Shown: positions 1 through 11,650, counted from the first letter of the stretch. The stretch: 64,000 bases of DNA from Codonopsis lanceolata (GCA_013146195.2 CM028377.1:2356001-2420000); one strand, 5' to 3'. The notes: generated from the sequence alone by a model not told the origin. Made by a program: numbers and translations.

Positions 1-295
1 TTCCTCCTGTCGAGGTGGTGGTGGTGGTGCTCCCTCAGCTTGACCTCCCTGGCCTGCCCCAGCCAGAAAAGCCATCAATCTACGGTGTAACTCGCCATAT
101 CCGGACCCACGGATTACCGTGGCGGTGGTACCTGGTACCTCGAGCTCGGCCGACCTCTCGGGCCTACCTCTACCACGGCCACGCCATCCCTAGGATTCTC
201 CATCGAACCCCTACAAGAATTCACTCGACGTTAGAATCAACACACAAATAACCAACCCACCTAGGCCATGGAACCTATCCTGGCCGACAGCTAAC
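1..295 (-). pseudogene. gag N-terminus of minus-strand Ty3/gypsy element (partial, frameshifted)
   Basis: Start of the gag gene of the element whose 5' LTR is at 315-3011. The first ATG on the minus strand is at 203-201, but its frame stops after about 30 codons. The next frame reads on without a stop to the window edge: it has an Arg/Gly-rich stretch (RGRGRGRPERSAE) and later a Pro-rich stretch (APPPPPRQEE). Such basic and Pro-rich starts are usual in chromovirus gag. A stop lies between the ATG and the open frame, so I infer a one-base indel early in gag. The rest of gag and pol, and the second LTR, would lie to the left. The assignment rests on the LTR, the primer-binding site and composition; no capsid motif is visible. 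Confidence 0.6.
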
Positions 296-300
296 CTATA

Positions 301-313
301 ACTCTGATACCAA
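301..313 (-). promoter_or_regulatory. Primer-binding site (tRNA-iMet type)
   Basis: On the minus strand the sequence after the LTR end is TTGGTATCAGAGT, complementary to the 3' end of initiator tRNA-Met and two bases from the LTR terminus. It primes minus-strand cDNA synthesis and fixes the element as running leftward. Confidence 0.85.
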
Positions 314-314
314 C

Positions 315-3011
315 TGTGGCACCCCGACCCGGATTCCAATGCGAAACCCCAAGTCGGACCGCCCAAATAAACACAAGTAAGCATGCACAAGTAGGATTAT
401 AAAATTCATGTGGCGCAACAATGCATACAAATAACAACTCGGCTACACTTGGCCGGAAAATAACTTAAAATAAACAAGTCATCGGCGATGTTACAGCCGG
501 AACCCAACAACTACTCCTACAATTATAACACATGCATATAATATCCTCAACGGCCACAACATGCCGGAGACAACAACAACAGTAATATTTTAAAAGAGCT
601 TAAGCGGAAGGAACTGTAGTGAACCAATAACATATAAACAAGCTCGACATATAAGTCGGCATACAAAAGATTATAAGTCTTAAGTACACAAGTTATACTA
701 CAACATCAAAACCCAAAGACAAGTCTAAGTGACTTGCTTCCCAACGTCCTTGCCAAAACAAAAGACTTGCTACAAATCTCAAAAGAACAACCTTCTAGCT
801 TGTAAGCAACCAAACACGGGTATGGCGAATCTAGCGTGAACCGTCTCCTTGGCTCGGATCTAAGGAAAACAAAACAAACAAATAGGGTAAGTCATAAAGA
901 CTTAGTAAGTTACCAAAAATGCATGTTCATGTCATAGCATGGCATTTATCACAATTATGGTACATGATCATCATATAGCACTTAGCACATTATTCACGTA
1001 AGTGCGTAAAATAAATCATACAAGTAGGATACGATATAGTCACGGCCGCTTCGTAGCTCCTGCAATAAACTTTGTTACTGGTTCGTGCCATCGATGTTTT
1101 GTGAATTCATCGACTCATACCGAGAACCTACTCGGTGTAAATAGCAAGCCAATGCGCACGTATTGTTACGGCAAAGGGGCTACTTCCCCACTGCGGCCCA
1201 CAGTGGAGGCGTGTGTGAGGTCCCAGGTACGACGATCCATAGCGATCACGAATCTCGCAATTCGTGAAGGCGATGTATCGTCCCACCCTGGCGTAATAAA
1301 CAAACCAAATAATGCCAGCTGGACTCAATGTGATGCACAAGTAGATATTTACTCGTCATAAAACAATTAAGGATCGAATTCGACAAGAGCGAACTCATCC
1401 GACCAAGTAGGTTATTAATCTCTACCATAAATCATGTCAAGGCAATTAATTGCTCAAAACCAATTATTCATAACAACTTGTTTGCAACAATTAGGCTAAA
1501 CTTTTATTTGAGTAAACCCAATCAAACGATGTCCAAACTTCGTAGGGATTGAAACTTGTGTTCAACATGTTCAAATCTTCCCTAGAGTCGACTCCGTTGA
1601 GTCTTTACTATGAATTCCCAATTTTGGAGAAATTGAAGCTATGTGCTTCATATTCCAACCTAGGTCATTTCTAAGTTCAACTAGGTTATAAATTCACCAA
1701 GGCATTTCCATATATTTCACATTCATCATAGAGTCCAATTTTGAGGACAAATTACATAACAACATACCAACACATCATATAGGCTATAATTAGGGCATTC
1801 TCATATAGCACCACTTCAAGCAACTCATAACATGAATGTATCTAACATGTTCATAATCTCAAATAGACAAGATGAAAGAGTGTTACAATCTTTGATAGAC
1901 ATGAAATCATCCTATACATGCTTCTAACAAGCTCATACTTTCAAAACCCAAGATGAAGGCATAAGAAGCATATATGTGTCCTCATTGACCTCATACATCA
2001 TAAGCTTTGTTTCCTTAGGGTCAATGAGAACTAAAACAAAGTAGAAGAGGAGTAACTTACCTTCAAACCCCAATCAAGAAATAAGAACGAGAAAGTAATC
2101 GGTTGGAAGTAATCTACTCGTCGAGCTCTTCGATTCTATGGCTAGGACTTGAGCAATGGAAGAAGGATTGAAGGAGGGCCAAGAGAAAAGCTTCAAGAAG
2201 CCATGGGAACCCTCAAGAACTCTCTCTCTCACGTTTTTGAAAAAGCCTTCAGCAAATGACGAGTCCCCAGGCCGAATTGTGGTGTTAGAGAAGTCAAATG
2301 TCTAGTGGGACAAGTGTCAACAATGTGGTCCCTTTAATCTGATTTTGGCTTGATTAATCCACACAATCACTCACTAATCCACTCTTAAAATATGTTAATA
2401 AGGTTAGGTTATAAGTAATGAGGGTTAGGGAGGTTTAGGTGGGGTTTAGAAAGAGTTTTAGGTAGGGGTTTAGTAAGGGTACGATCGTAATCGACCGTCG
2501 ACGCAGAAAACCTCGTTCTTCCGAAAATCGTCTTTGTTCGGTTGTGGAGGCCGAACCTCCTTCATAATGTTCGGTTCTTGTGGCCGAACAATGCCCAAAA
2601 TGTTCAGTTGGCATGGTGGAACGATTCCTCAGGCCATACGTTAGGTCAAACAGGTCCAGATTTGCACGTATAACGCGTATAAGGCATAAACAACTAAAAG
2701 AAGCAATGGAATGAGTACCAAGGGTCTTAAAACAATGATAAAAGTCTCTCAATGTCTTGGCTAAGTCTAAAAGATCAAAGCCCGAGCAAGAACAAGCCAA
2801 ACTAGAGCATGCAAGGCAAAAGGCGTTCGATACGACAATTATGGCTCGATCAAAGAATGCAATCAAGTCAAACATTTTAGGGATACTACTAGCATGTTAA
2901 ATACACCTTATAATCATGTTAAACAAGTATAGATGACAAGTTATACAAGTAGGTTTCGGGTTCTCACGAGGCAAGCACACAATGCTCATGCAAGAATTCC
3001 GGGGTGTTACA
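315..3011 (-). mobile_element. 5' LTR of a Tekay/Del-like Ty3/gypsy retrotransposon (minus strand)
   Basis: A 2.7-kb LTR. On the minus strand it starts TGTAACACCCCGGAATTC and ends in GCCACA just before the primer-binding site. It was inserted into the LTR of the element at 3012-9355: the sequence resuming at 3012 (GTCTACAATGTTGCGG) matches the uninterrupted copy at 9064. The 5-bp duplication should be GTCTA, with its partner left of the window. It is related to the LTRs at 4891, 37984, 45123 and 56711 and shares their leader hairpins (1188-1206, 1232-1281, 1590-1603) and a hairpin pair at 2536-2590. No protein-coding content. Confidence 0.85.
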
Positions 3012-3308
3012 GTCTACAATGTTGCGGCACGCGAATTTTGTTTTTGCCCCTTTGAGAGATAATGTCTCTCTTGGTTTCTTTGGCTTTTGTTTCGAGCTTC
3101 ATAGCTCGGGACTTCTTTTACTTATTTCTTTCGCTAATTCGATTTTTGAAATACCGTATTTTAGTGCGGCTTTATGTTCATGTTTAGAGCTTGTTAGCTC
3201 GACTGTTGGACTCGCACTACTGTTTAACAAGTGCTTGTCCTCATCTTATGTTTGTTCCAGTGACACGACCTTGGGATTTCGTGTTGGAATCCGGGTCGGA
3301 TCGTGACA
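3012..3308 (+). mobile_element. 3' part of the 5' LTR of the plus-strand Ty3/gypsy element
   Basis: About 297 bp nearly identical to 9064-9355, the end of the 3' LTR. It ends GGATCGTGACA and is followed by a primer-binding site. The left part of this LTR was displaced by the minus-strand element and lies outside the window. An open frame of 100 codons across this segment occurs again in the other copy and is not a gene. Confidence 0.85.
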
Positions 3309-3309
3309 G

Positions 3310-3322
3310 TTGGTTTCAGAGC
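3310..3322 (+). promoter_or_regulatory. Primer-binding site (variant tRNA-iMet type)
   Basis: TTGGTTTCAGAGC follows the LTR end at 3308. It differs by one base from the common TTGGTATCAGAGC, so it may prime less well, or the base may have mutated after insertion. Confidence 0.75.
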
Positions 3323-4890
3323 TTATGTTAGCTATAAGCCAGGATTTGGTCCATGGCCTAGGTTGGGTTTGGGTTTTCGTCGAGTATTTACCGTCGAGTG
3401 TTGTTTATAATGCCTTATTGGCATATTCTTTGGTACAAGTATACGACTTGGAGTACTAAGTTCATTTGGTCTAGATTGCCGTGAGTTAAGGTTTGTGTCT
3501 TGGAGTATTATATTTCTCCTTTATTTCTTATGAGTTGCAGTTATACCAAGAGTAGGTGTTGCATTTCAGTAGAGCTGTTGTTTTTTGTTCCATTTTTAGG
3601 AATCAGAGAAGCTAGACTGTCGGTCCCAAGGGTGATCGTCGTGTTAATCATTATGGCGAAAGTTCGTTATAATACGTTTCGAGAGCGGAGAGGTTAAGCC
3701 TCCTGTGGTACCTATTAGTATTTCATAGATTACTATATAGGTGTATATAGTTATGGTAGTACTTAACCACCAGTTCTTGTATTACGTGTGTTGGGAATTT
3801 TATAACCCTTTCCCGATGGTTGTGTTTTGGTATTTGGGGGACTACCATGATCAAGGTGAAATTTCCTCATGACATGTTGGAATTTGGTGATTGGCCAGTA
3901 GGTGATCACGTGATGATTGGTTGGATTGGTTGTCGACCCGTATACGGTTTGACCTATAAGGATTGGTCGTATACTAGTTAGTAAGAATATGCTACCTAGT
4001 GACTCGTGAAATGTTGTATTGTCTCTTTATTAATCTAATATATTTATATTGTATTAGCCTTGTATAATATGTTTTATCTACCATTGATAGGTAGTTAATA
4101 GTATGAATATTTCATACTTGGTTTACATGCATAGTAAATTAATATACTATGTTGCATGATGTTGATGTCATGCCTATATGTGCTTATTATTTGTATTCTT
4201 GAGACCAATATAAAGGATGTTTTTATGTGATTCACGAACACCCCGCATCCTATACGACGAAAGCTTTTGAAGTCACTTCAGAGGGCCCCTGACTTGATTA
4301 TTAAGAGGTCTTCGTCGGAGAACTAGAATGGTATGATATAAGATAGGAATTGACTAAATCCGTTACCAAAATGGAATGGAACAGAAAATGGTGTATTTCT
4401 ATACTTGTGCAAATATGTACATTATGTATATGAAAGTTGTACTATGAATGTGATGTCTGGCTATAAGCAGTCCTTACGTGTGTAGTTTGTAACAATTGAA
4501 ATTTGCAATGCTTGTTCTGAATGAGTAATTTGATGTGGTAAATGCTCTTAATAATAAATGAGTATTGCACTGAGATGAATGTTAATTGCATGATCAAGTA
4601 CATGTTTAATGTGTGAGAATATGATGAACTATAGAGATTCGTTTATAACCGGAGTATTATTTTAAGCCCGAAGAAATTTGGTTTGGAAGTAGTATTTTTG
4701 TCAACAGTCAAGCATGACTCGACACAAATATTTGATTGAGATAACATTTGAGAGTTACACCCAAAAAAAAAAAAAAGGAGACACACCATAGATGTTGCCT
4801 TGACTTTGATAGTAGGTCGAGTGTCGACCTTGTCGCTCGATTTACGAAATATTGAATTCGAGGACGAATTCTTTTAAGGAGGAGAGGACG
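3323..4890 (+). mobile_element. Short non-coding interior of the plus-strand gypsy element, with polypurine tract
   Basis: Only about 1.57 kb separates primer-binding site and 3' LTR, against 5-6 kb or more in an autonomous gypsy element. I find no gag, protease, RT or integrase motif; frames are short and broken. The last part (about 4850-4890, ATTCGAGGACGAATTC then AAGGAGGAGAGG) looks like the end of a chromovirus pol gene and its polypurine tract, directly before the LTR at 4891. The interior is therefore an internal deletion derivative or a LARD-like non-autonomous element dependent on relatives for proteins. A run of 14 A lies near 4760. Confidence 0.65.
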
Positions 4891-7800
4891 TGAGACCCCG
4901 AATCCTTATGTACTTGCTTGGATGAATTTACATTCATAATAACCATTTTTACAAGTTTACATGTGGCCACGACGTTCATAGTAGTTGTCGTCGTAAGTTT
5001 GATTCCCCGATTCACGATTTTAGTTATCGTGTTTTCGTATTACTCGGTTAGTATTATTTTGATCCTAGGTTTGGCCATGGATGACTAGGGAGACCTTGGG
5101 GATTAACTTGATATTATTTTGTTTTGGTCGTGTTTAAGTTTGAACACGCTCGTGTTTCATTTCCGGTGTGACTTGTGTATTCGCCTCGGACACGATAGGG
5201 CTGTAGTAATTTGGCCATAGTTTTCTATAGACAACTCAGAATTGAGATCCGTTTGATGCGTTAGAAACTAGATTTCAAGATCTTTCTAACCATTCCTCTT
5301 GCGTAATTTTTGGATTTGTATTTCAGTACATACGCATTTTTAAAGATGACTGAATCATTTATTCTCGGTATTTCCATAAATTTGAGTTTTGCCTAGTTTA
5401 TTGGATTTACTTGGAGACCCTTAATGAATTTCACTAAACCTGAACTTAGACCTTAATTAGAGTGGATTAAGCCTAAGTTAAAATTTTAGCACTAAGTCCT
5501 CAATTAGGGACTTAATCTCACTTAAAAATTGACCTATAAGGGCTTGACACTTGTTTTCCACTCACTCTCTCACCTCTTAGTGTACCATGGCTGGAGAACT
5601 CCACTCATTACACCTCCTAAAATCAGATTTTTACAGCCACCATGGATGAGAGCTTGAGTGTGGGAGATTCTTGGTGAGATTAGTGTGTGTTTTGTGATTT
5701 CCCGGAGATCCGGCCACCCGATTTTGGATTCGAGACCACCCAATCGTAGCTATCGACGAGGAGACTACTAATCCTTACTTTGTTTTCCTTTTTCTCAGCC
5801 TTTTCTAGGCTTAAGGTATGCTTCTAATCCCTGAAAATTTGTATGTTCAATATAATGACATACTCCCTTCATAATAGTTGTAGTATACATGCTTAGGAAG
5901 ACTTCTTGTGAAGTAGAAATCTTCTTTTCAACAAGTTATAAATCTGGAAATTATGGGGCTGATTTGCTAAGTTATTAATTTGGGTTTGGGTAAAGCATGA
6001 ATGTGGTTCTAATTGTGCTTAGGATTAATTCTTGTGAAGGAATTCATTACAATTGTTAACTTTAAAGAATTTTTCATGTTAGGGTTAAATTCTAGAAATT
6101 TAGGGGCTGCCCTCTACACTTAATAAATTGGGTTTGTGTATAGCATTAAAAGTGTTCTAAACATGACTTAGAACAACTAATGTTCATGGACTTGTTGGAA
6201 TTGGAAACTTCAATGAGATGACTAGTTTAGGATTTCACCAATTAGGAAGAAACCTCACAGATTCAGTCCTAATTTTGGGCTGTTTTCCGGAAACTACTGG
6301 TACTAATCTACTACATGGAATTGCCTAAAAATATTTTATGTTGGTCATGTGTATGTTAAGTGATTCTCTGTAAATTTTCATAAATTTTGGAGTTCGGGAA
6401 GTATTTTTAATGAATCATGAACCATGGCTGCGACAGTGAGTCTGAACAAGGGGAACTGGTTATTAACATGATCTTCATGAGATCATAAATCGATGAATAC
6501 ATATCCAATTGGAGTGTTTTAAAATGGTAAACTCTAGATAAAAGAGTCTAGTTTTTGGAAATGTAAGATATGTGTCATTTGGATCAATGAGGAATTTTTG
6601 GTGAAGTTTTTATGATGGACATGCAGTACAGGGCACATCAGTAAATCAGATTTCTGACATGAACTTGGAGGGGCTGTATTTTGATGAATACAAGTTCTAA
6701 TGGAGCAATTTAAAATTCTAAAGTATAGTGTCAAGAGTCTAGTTTAATACTAGGCAATAATCCACTCATTTAGAGTTGTGAGAAATTCATGGCTGAATTT
6801 ACAAGTTGACTAAGCAGAATGAGTCACAACAGAGAACCAGATTTTTAACATGAACTTGAGGTGACTGTATTTTGATGAATACAGGTCCAAATAGAGTACT
6901 TTAAAGTGCTAAATTATAGTTCCAAGAGTCTAGTTTCTGAATATATAAATTCATGAAATTTGGAGTTTTGAGGAAATAATGGTCGAATTTATAAATTGAC
7001 TGGGCAGAATAATCATAACAGAAAAACAGATTATTAGCTTGATCTTGATATGATCATAGATTGATGAACACAAGTCCAAATGAAGTGATTTAAAAGGCTA
7101 AGTTATAGTTTAAAGAGCCTACTTTCTGAATAAGAAATATTCAGTACATTTTGTGTTGAGAGGAATTTTTAATGCAATTAGAAAGATTGCTGCGCCGAGT
7201 GATTTGTAATATTTGAACTTGTTAAGGATTGATTCTCCATACTTGATGAATATGACTTATAAAGCATATAGTGTTTCTTGCCTTCAAGCATGTTCTACTA
7301 TTGGGTTGTTAACTTGCTATGAAATTTGGATTCCACTAATAGGTGGGATTATGAACTTGAATTGAACTAAGGCTTGATTTGATATTAATCAACTTAGGCT
7401 TCCATCTTCTACTTGACTTATTGATACGTGAACTAGGGTTCCTAAATGGAACGAGAACCTAGCTATGCCTTAAACAAGAACATAGAAGGGCTAGAAATGC
7501 ATATAGCATTTATACCCTATTTGGATGAAACTGTAGTAAGGACTCAACGGAGTCGAGTTAAGGAACAATTGAACCTTACGAGGATCGTGGTGAGATCCTA
7601 TGATAATTATATTCCATTTGACTAGATTACTAGCTTTTGGGACTTGAATCGAATAGAGTGAACAACTTGACACTTATGATTTAGAGACTCAAATGAGCTC
7701 CTATTGTGGTTTTGTGATTATTGTAACAATGTGCATAATCGTATGAGTTTAGTAGATCATTATATCTACTTGAGAATTAGCAAGTAAACATCTACTTGTG

Positions 7801-9355
7801 CATTGCATATAAGTCCAGCTGGCATTACTTGAGTTTTCATGTTGAAGGTGGGACGATGCATTGTCTTCACGAATTATGGGATTCGTGGTTGCAATGTATC
7901 GCCGTACCGGATTCGGTTTTCACACACCCCTCCACTGCTAGCTACAGTGGGGAAGTAGCCCCCTTTGTCGTAACCAATTGAGCACATTGGCTAGTGCTAT
8001 TTTCCCGAGTAGAGAGCTCGGACCCGAGAAGAGAGCTCGGTACTTTGATACCCGATCACGGGTATCACTGGCACGATATGATTAACAGTTGTGATTGCAG
8101 GAGCAATACGACGACATTGATTTGGTATCTTCTCAATCCCTTATGTGGCTTCCTATGGGCACTTATGTGATAACAAAGTGTTAGTTGAACATGAGATCAT
8201 ATTGACCATGTTTGTATGTATTAATGTTATTGAGAGACTTGATGTGTATATATATAAATATGCACACTTATACATAATGATTATGTGAACAACTTGATTT
8301 GTATATATATAGATATATATATACTTGCATATGATGTTTTTATAGAAACTACCTTCTAATTCATTTGATTTGTGTTTGAACAGGGAATTACACCCTGGTT
8401 CATTTGGACGGTTTAGTAAGTAAGAAGAAATGACTATCTTGTGGAGTATCTAAACGATACGACGCCTCTTCACGGGTTTTTCTGTCATTTGTAAAATGAC
8501 ACCATGATTATTTTTATGTTACATAATTATATGTTACATATCTCTTGTAGTAGCGTACTGGGTCATTATGACTCATTCCGTACTTTGTTTCTAGTTGCAG
8601 TAAATTGGTAGCCGTGTTGAGGTCGAGTAGATCGTGACTGTAGCAGGGTGCAGTTGATCGATAGATCGAGATTAGATCGTGTGGTTCATGCTAGTAGCAG
8701 CAGACATCCCCGAGTAGTAGCTTGTGGAGTCCTATTTCTTTTTAGCATCGTCACATATATTATGTAACTTGCTATTCTTGTAAGATCGATTTTCTAAAGT
8801 TATCTAGACTTTACGGTCGGGTAGATACTTGGGTATTTGTATTGTTTCTTCTTCGGGCGACGGGTTGTGTCGTGCCATTATTCGTGGTTTTAGTATTTAT
8901 TTCAGTTATCTCCCGGGCAAGCAGTAGCTTTGGGGCTTTTCTTTATTCTAAATTGTTATAGTTGTTGGTAAACCCCGGTATGCTTTAGTCGTGGGTAATT
9001 GTTATCAAGTTGGTTCTTTGTTGAAACGCCGGCCTAGAGTGCCGATGGTTTGTTCAGCGTCTGCAATGTTGCGGCACGCGAATTTTGTTTTTCCCCCTTT
9101 GAGAGATAATGTCTCTCTTGGTTTCTTTGGCTTTTGTTTCGAGCTTCATAGCTCGGGACTTCTTTTACTTATTGCTTTCGCTAATTCGATTTTTGAAATA
9201 CCGTATTTTAGTGCGGCTTTATGTTCATGTTTAGAGCTTGTTAGCTCAACTGTTGGACTCGCACTACTGTTTAACAAGTGTTTGTTCTCATCTTATGTTT
9301 GTTCCAGTGACACGACCTTGGGATTTCGTGTTGGAATCCGGGTCAGGTCGTGACA
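4891..9355 (+). mobile_element. 3' LTR (4.47 kb) of the plus-strand Tekay-like gypsy element
   Basis: Starts TGAGACCCCGAATCC right after the polypurine tract and ends GTCAGGTCGTGACA. At nearly 4.5 kb it is far longer than most plant LTRs. The last 290 bp match 3012-3308. The middle holds the leader hairpins shared with four other LTRs: GACTCAACGGAGTC (7541-7554), a two-part stem (7854-7901) and CCACTG-7 nt-CAGTGG (7932-7950). The stretch 6400-7150 contains several diverged copies of a unit of about 160-190 bp with the phrase GATGAATACAAGT. The 5 bp after the LTR are CGTTA; the matching left flank lies outside the window. Confidence 0.85.
6400..7160 (+). repeat. Degenerate direct repeats inside the LTR (about 160-190 bp units)
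   Basis: Related units recur near 6480, 6650, 6860 and 7040. Each contains a phrase of the form TGATGAATACAAGTCC followed by a stretch like TTTAAAATGCTAAGTTATAG and AGAGTCTAGTTT. A related unit occurs in the LTR at 37984 (about 40460-40560, opposite strand), so the internal duplication is older than these separate LTRs. Confidence 0.6.
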
Positions 9356-9510
9356 CGTTAAATTGATACTTACCTTGTAGCGTGTAAGTCTAACCCGGTA
9401 TATACACCTAGGCTTTAGCCCACTAGGCGCTCGATGATTCTGATTGTGCTTCCCCTGTCCTTCCGAAAAGGAAGTCTTTTTTACATACACTGAAGACCGA
9501 TGCGTTTATT

Positions 9511-9713
9511 GCTGTGGGATACGATTGCTGTGGGATATGATTGTTGCGGGATACGATTGCTGCGGGATACAAGTGCTACGGGATACAATGCAACGGGATA
9601 CAATGCTACGGGATACAAGTGCCACGGGATACAATGCTATGGGATACAAGTGCTACGGGATACAATGCTACGGGATATAAGTGTTACGGGATACAATGCT
9701 ACAGGATACGGGT
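9511..9713 (-). repeat. Minisatellite, 15-16 bp unit, about 13 copies
   Basis: Tandem units like GCTACGGGATACAA with one or two extra bases (GT or AT) between them. Variants (GCTGTGGGATACGAT, GCCACGGGATACAAT) cluster at one end, as in a growing array. Units alternate between 15 and 16 bp and lack stops, so three overlapping open frames arise by chance. The array lies about 70 bp downstream of the minus-strand TATA box, in the presumed leader. Confidence 0.85.
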
Positions 9714-9782
9714 GAGAGTGCGCAGGGTGGTTGTTATGTGTATTGGGTGTATAGAAGGTGAGAATGAGAGTGCTCGAAAGGC

Positions 9783-9794
9783 CTCTATTTATAG
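9783..9794 (-). promoter_or_regulatory. TATA box of the minus-strand LTR-like sequence
   Basis: Minus strand reads CCTATAAATAGAGG, a close match to the plant TATA consensus; about 30 bases downstream is a CTCTCATTCTCACC stretch suitable for a start site. Confidence 0.55.
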
Positions 9795-10343
9795 GCAAAA
9801 TATGTTGAATAAAACGACATCGTTTTGGGATTCAGCTACATGGCGCACAAGGTGTCAGCTTGGGCATGTAATAGCACAAAGGGCACGTGGCGGCTAAGGA
9901 AAACGCTGCCGTTTGGATGCCTGTAGAAGGAAAAGTGCATGGAGCGACTCCGCACCTAGGGGAGCGGCTCCCTTGGTGTTGGAGAGGCACCATGGGCTTG
10001 TTTACGACCATTTTGAAGTTTCACACTGAGCCCTTCAGGTTTGTTTTGTCTGCTTTGTTGGTTTTGTTTATTTAACTGTCGTTAAGTCCAGTTAACTGAA
10101 ATACTAACAGAAAATCATTTTTTTAAGTTTAATAATTTTATAAAATATATATTAACATTATTATATTACGGGGCTATGAAAGAAAGTTATACTTATAAGT
10201 TTTATTTTTTTTATTTAACTCCCGTTAGGTCCAGTTACGTGAAACTCTAACGGAAAACAACATTTGTTTGTCCAACTCTTTAATAAAATATATATTAAGA
10301 TTGTAACGTAGGGGTACAAAATTAGGTGTCTGCAGTTAGGTTT

Positions 10344-11130
10344 CACTCACCTAACGTAAAGATGTTCATTTGATTAATTCTCCTAAGCTTGACTCGCTCA
10401 AGAAAAAGAAATCGGAAAAACGCAACCGTGTTCTTGAAGGCTTATTTTTCTTAAACGAATAATCTGCCATTCAACATTAAATGATGCCTTAAATAGACTT
10501 ACAATAAGAAATCCTATCTAAACTAGAAGACAAAAGAAATCCTAATCTAATTCAATGACATAGAATAATTCCTATAGTAACAAGTGACTAATTAATCCTA
10601 ACTGGACAATATTTGAAAGAAGTCCTATTCTATTAGCAGATTTATTAAACCAATTTTGATTCTTGGGTCTCACAGAAAAGTGAGAGTGAATCCCTCTACA
10701 CCCAGGCTGCCACCTTTGAACTCTCCTTGTCGTGCCCAACGCATCGACCAATGACCTTGTACGTTCCTCCCTTCCATGAGCCCAATCCAACCCCTCTTCT
10801 AAGTCCTTGAATATTGTAGCCCGTATCATTAGTCTGTCTTATCAGCCAATCCCATGCCAAACACTTGAGAAACCCGAATCCTTGTTCTTTGATCAAAAAG
10901 GTCGTGCCCTTCTCAAATAATCCTAGGCCAACGTGCATCCCCACTTTAGTAAGCCCAATGAAGTCCTGAGTCCACTTGGACTTATCCGTCATTCCCGTAC
11001 CTCCCTTTGCCTTCCCTTCCAGCTCGGGTTTAGCTCCCCAATTTGTTTCCCTCCAGCTGCCATGAGCGTAACAACTTCTAACCTTCCTTGATCTGGCCCC
11101 TTTTAAAGAGTTGTTGTCTTTCCCGTGCGT
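10344..11130. other. No gene recognised
   Basis: I recognise no protein here. Two minus-strand open frames of 85 and 98 codons (10572-10829, 10696-10992) overlap and show no known motif. Composition and phrases such as GGGAGGTACGGGAATGACGG on the minus strand suggest old retrotransposon sequence. Confidence 0.4.
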
Positions 11131-11134
11131 ATCA

Positions 11135-11650
11135 ATTAAGATGCATAAAATGCAGATAGTTTGTTCCCGAAATAGTTATCTGAACACAAAAAAGATCAAG
11201 ATGAGTCAATCCATTCAAACCTGCAACAGAAAGTAGAAAAATTGGTATTAGGAAACAAAAGAAAAACAACAAAAGTATATAGGGTGGGAAGGTAATATTG
11301 AATGAAATCATAGAAGCTGGGTATAATGTTATCCCCATTTATCTTATGTAGTTGGACAAATGAGTAATTATAAAAGACTATTGTGTGATTGACTTGGAAC
11401 AATAAATCAGTAGGGTAATTTCTCTCTAAAGACTACTAAACAGGTCTAATATTTGTCTAGATTGGCAGACAGTCGCAACAAAGATTGAGATGTAGCATTA
11501 CATGAAAAAAGAAAAGAAAAAAGAAGTGTGGAAATAAATAAGCATGCTTACTTGTAAGAGCAGCAAGTCTTGCATCTCCAATTTTCCGAGCATCCAAATT
11601 AAGTGATTTTAGAGATGACAATAAAACTAGCGGCCATTTTAACCAATCTA
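11135..11650 (-). pseudogene. Leucine-rich-repeat protein gene fragment (two exons)
   Basis: Fragment of a plant LRR-only protein of the type built from 'GL..LTSLT.L..LDL' repeats. The upstream exon (about 11650-11550) encodes SSLKSLNLDARKIGDARLAA and ends at a GTAAG donor. After an intron of about 310 bp with a TTGCAG acceptor (near 11222), the next exon continues with LNGLTHLDLF and SGTNYL, the frame closing correctly across the junction. It stops at TGA soon after, where the full protein would go on through several repeats. Conserved Asp/Arg positions of the family are altered (ITDSG became ITISG). No exons are found upstream, so this is a decayed piece and not a working gene. Confidence 0.7.

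Larger units (their letters stand above)
9356..10343 (-). mobile_element. LTR-like sequence on the minus strand, probably a truncated retrotransposon LTR
   Basis: Read on the minus strand, this starts near 10343 with GACACCTAATTTTGTACCCC, a phrase typical of plant LTR starts. It has a promoter-like TATA box at 9783-9794 (GCCTATAAATAGAGGC), then a leader with the minisatellite at 9511-9713, and a splice-donor-like AAGGTAAGTATC close to 9375. A direct repeat of about 120 bp (10070-10160 and 10205-10310, each with a GTTAG/AAGTCCAGTTA phrase) lies in the upstream part. Two hairpins with GGAG-CTCC arms lie at 9941-9971, about 150 bp upstream of the TATA box. The plus-strand gypsy LTR ending at 9355 seems to have inserted into it. 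No second LTR or interior is visible, so the family is uncertain. Confidence 0.45.

Noticed and set aside
301..313. Possible tRNA fragment
   Set aside because: Only the 13-nt complement of a tRNA 3' end, next to an LTR border: a primer-binding site.
1002..1428. Overlapping frames on both strands around 1000-1430
   Set aside because: They lie in the conserved hairpin region of an LTR, and structure explains the conservation better than coding.
3004..3306. 100-codon frame, repeated as 120 codons at 8991-9353
   Set aside because: Both are the same LTR end; it includes LTR termini and lacks any protein signature.
9444..9897. Three overlapping plus-strand frames of 71-118 codons
   Set aside because: They arise from a stop-free 15-16 bp minisatellite read in three frames; the peptides are simple repeats.
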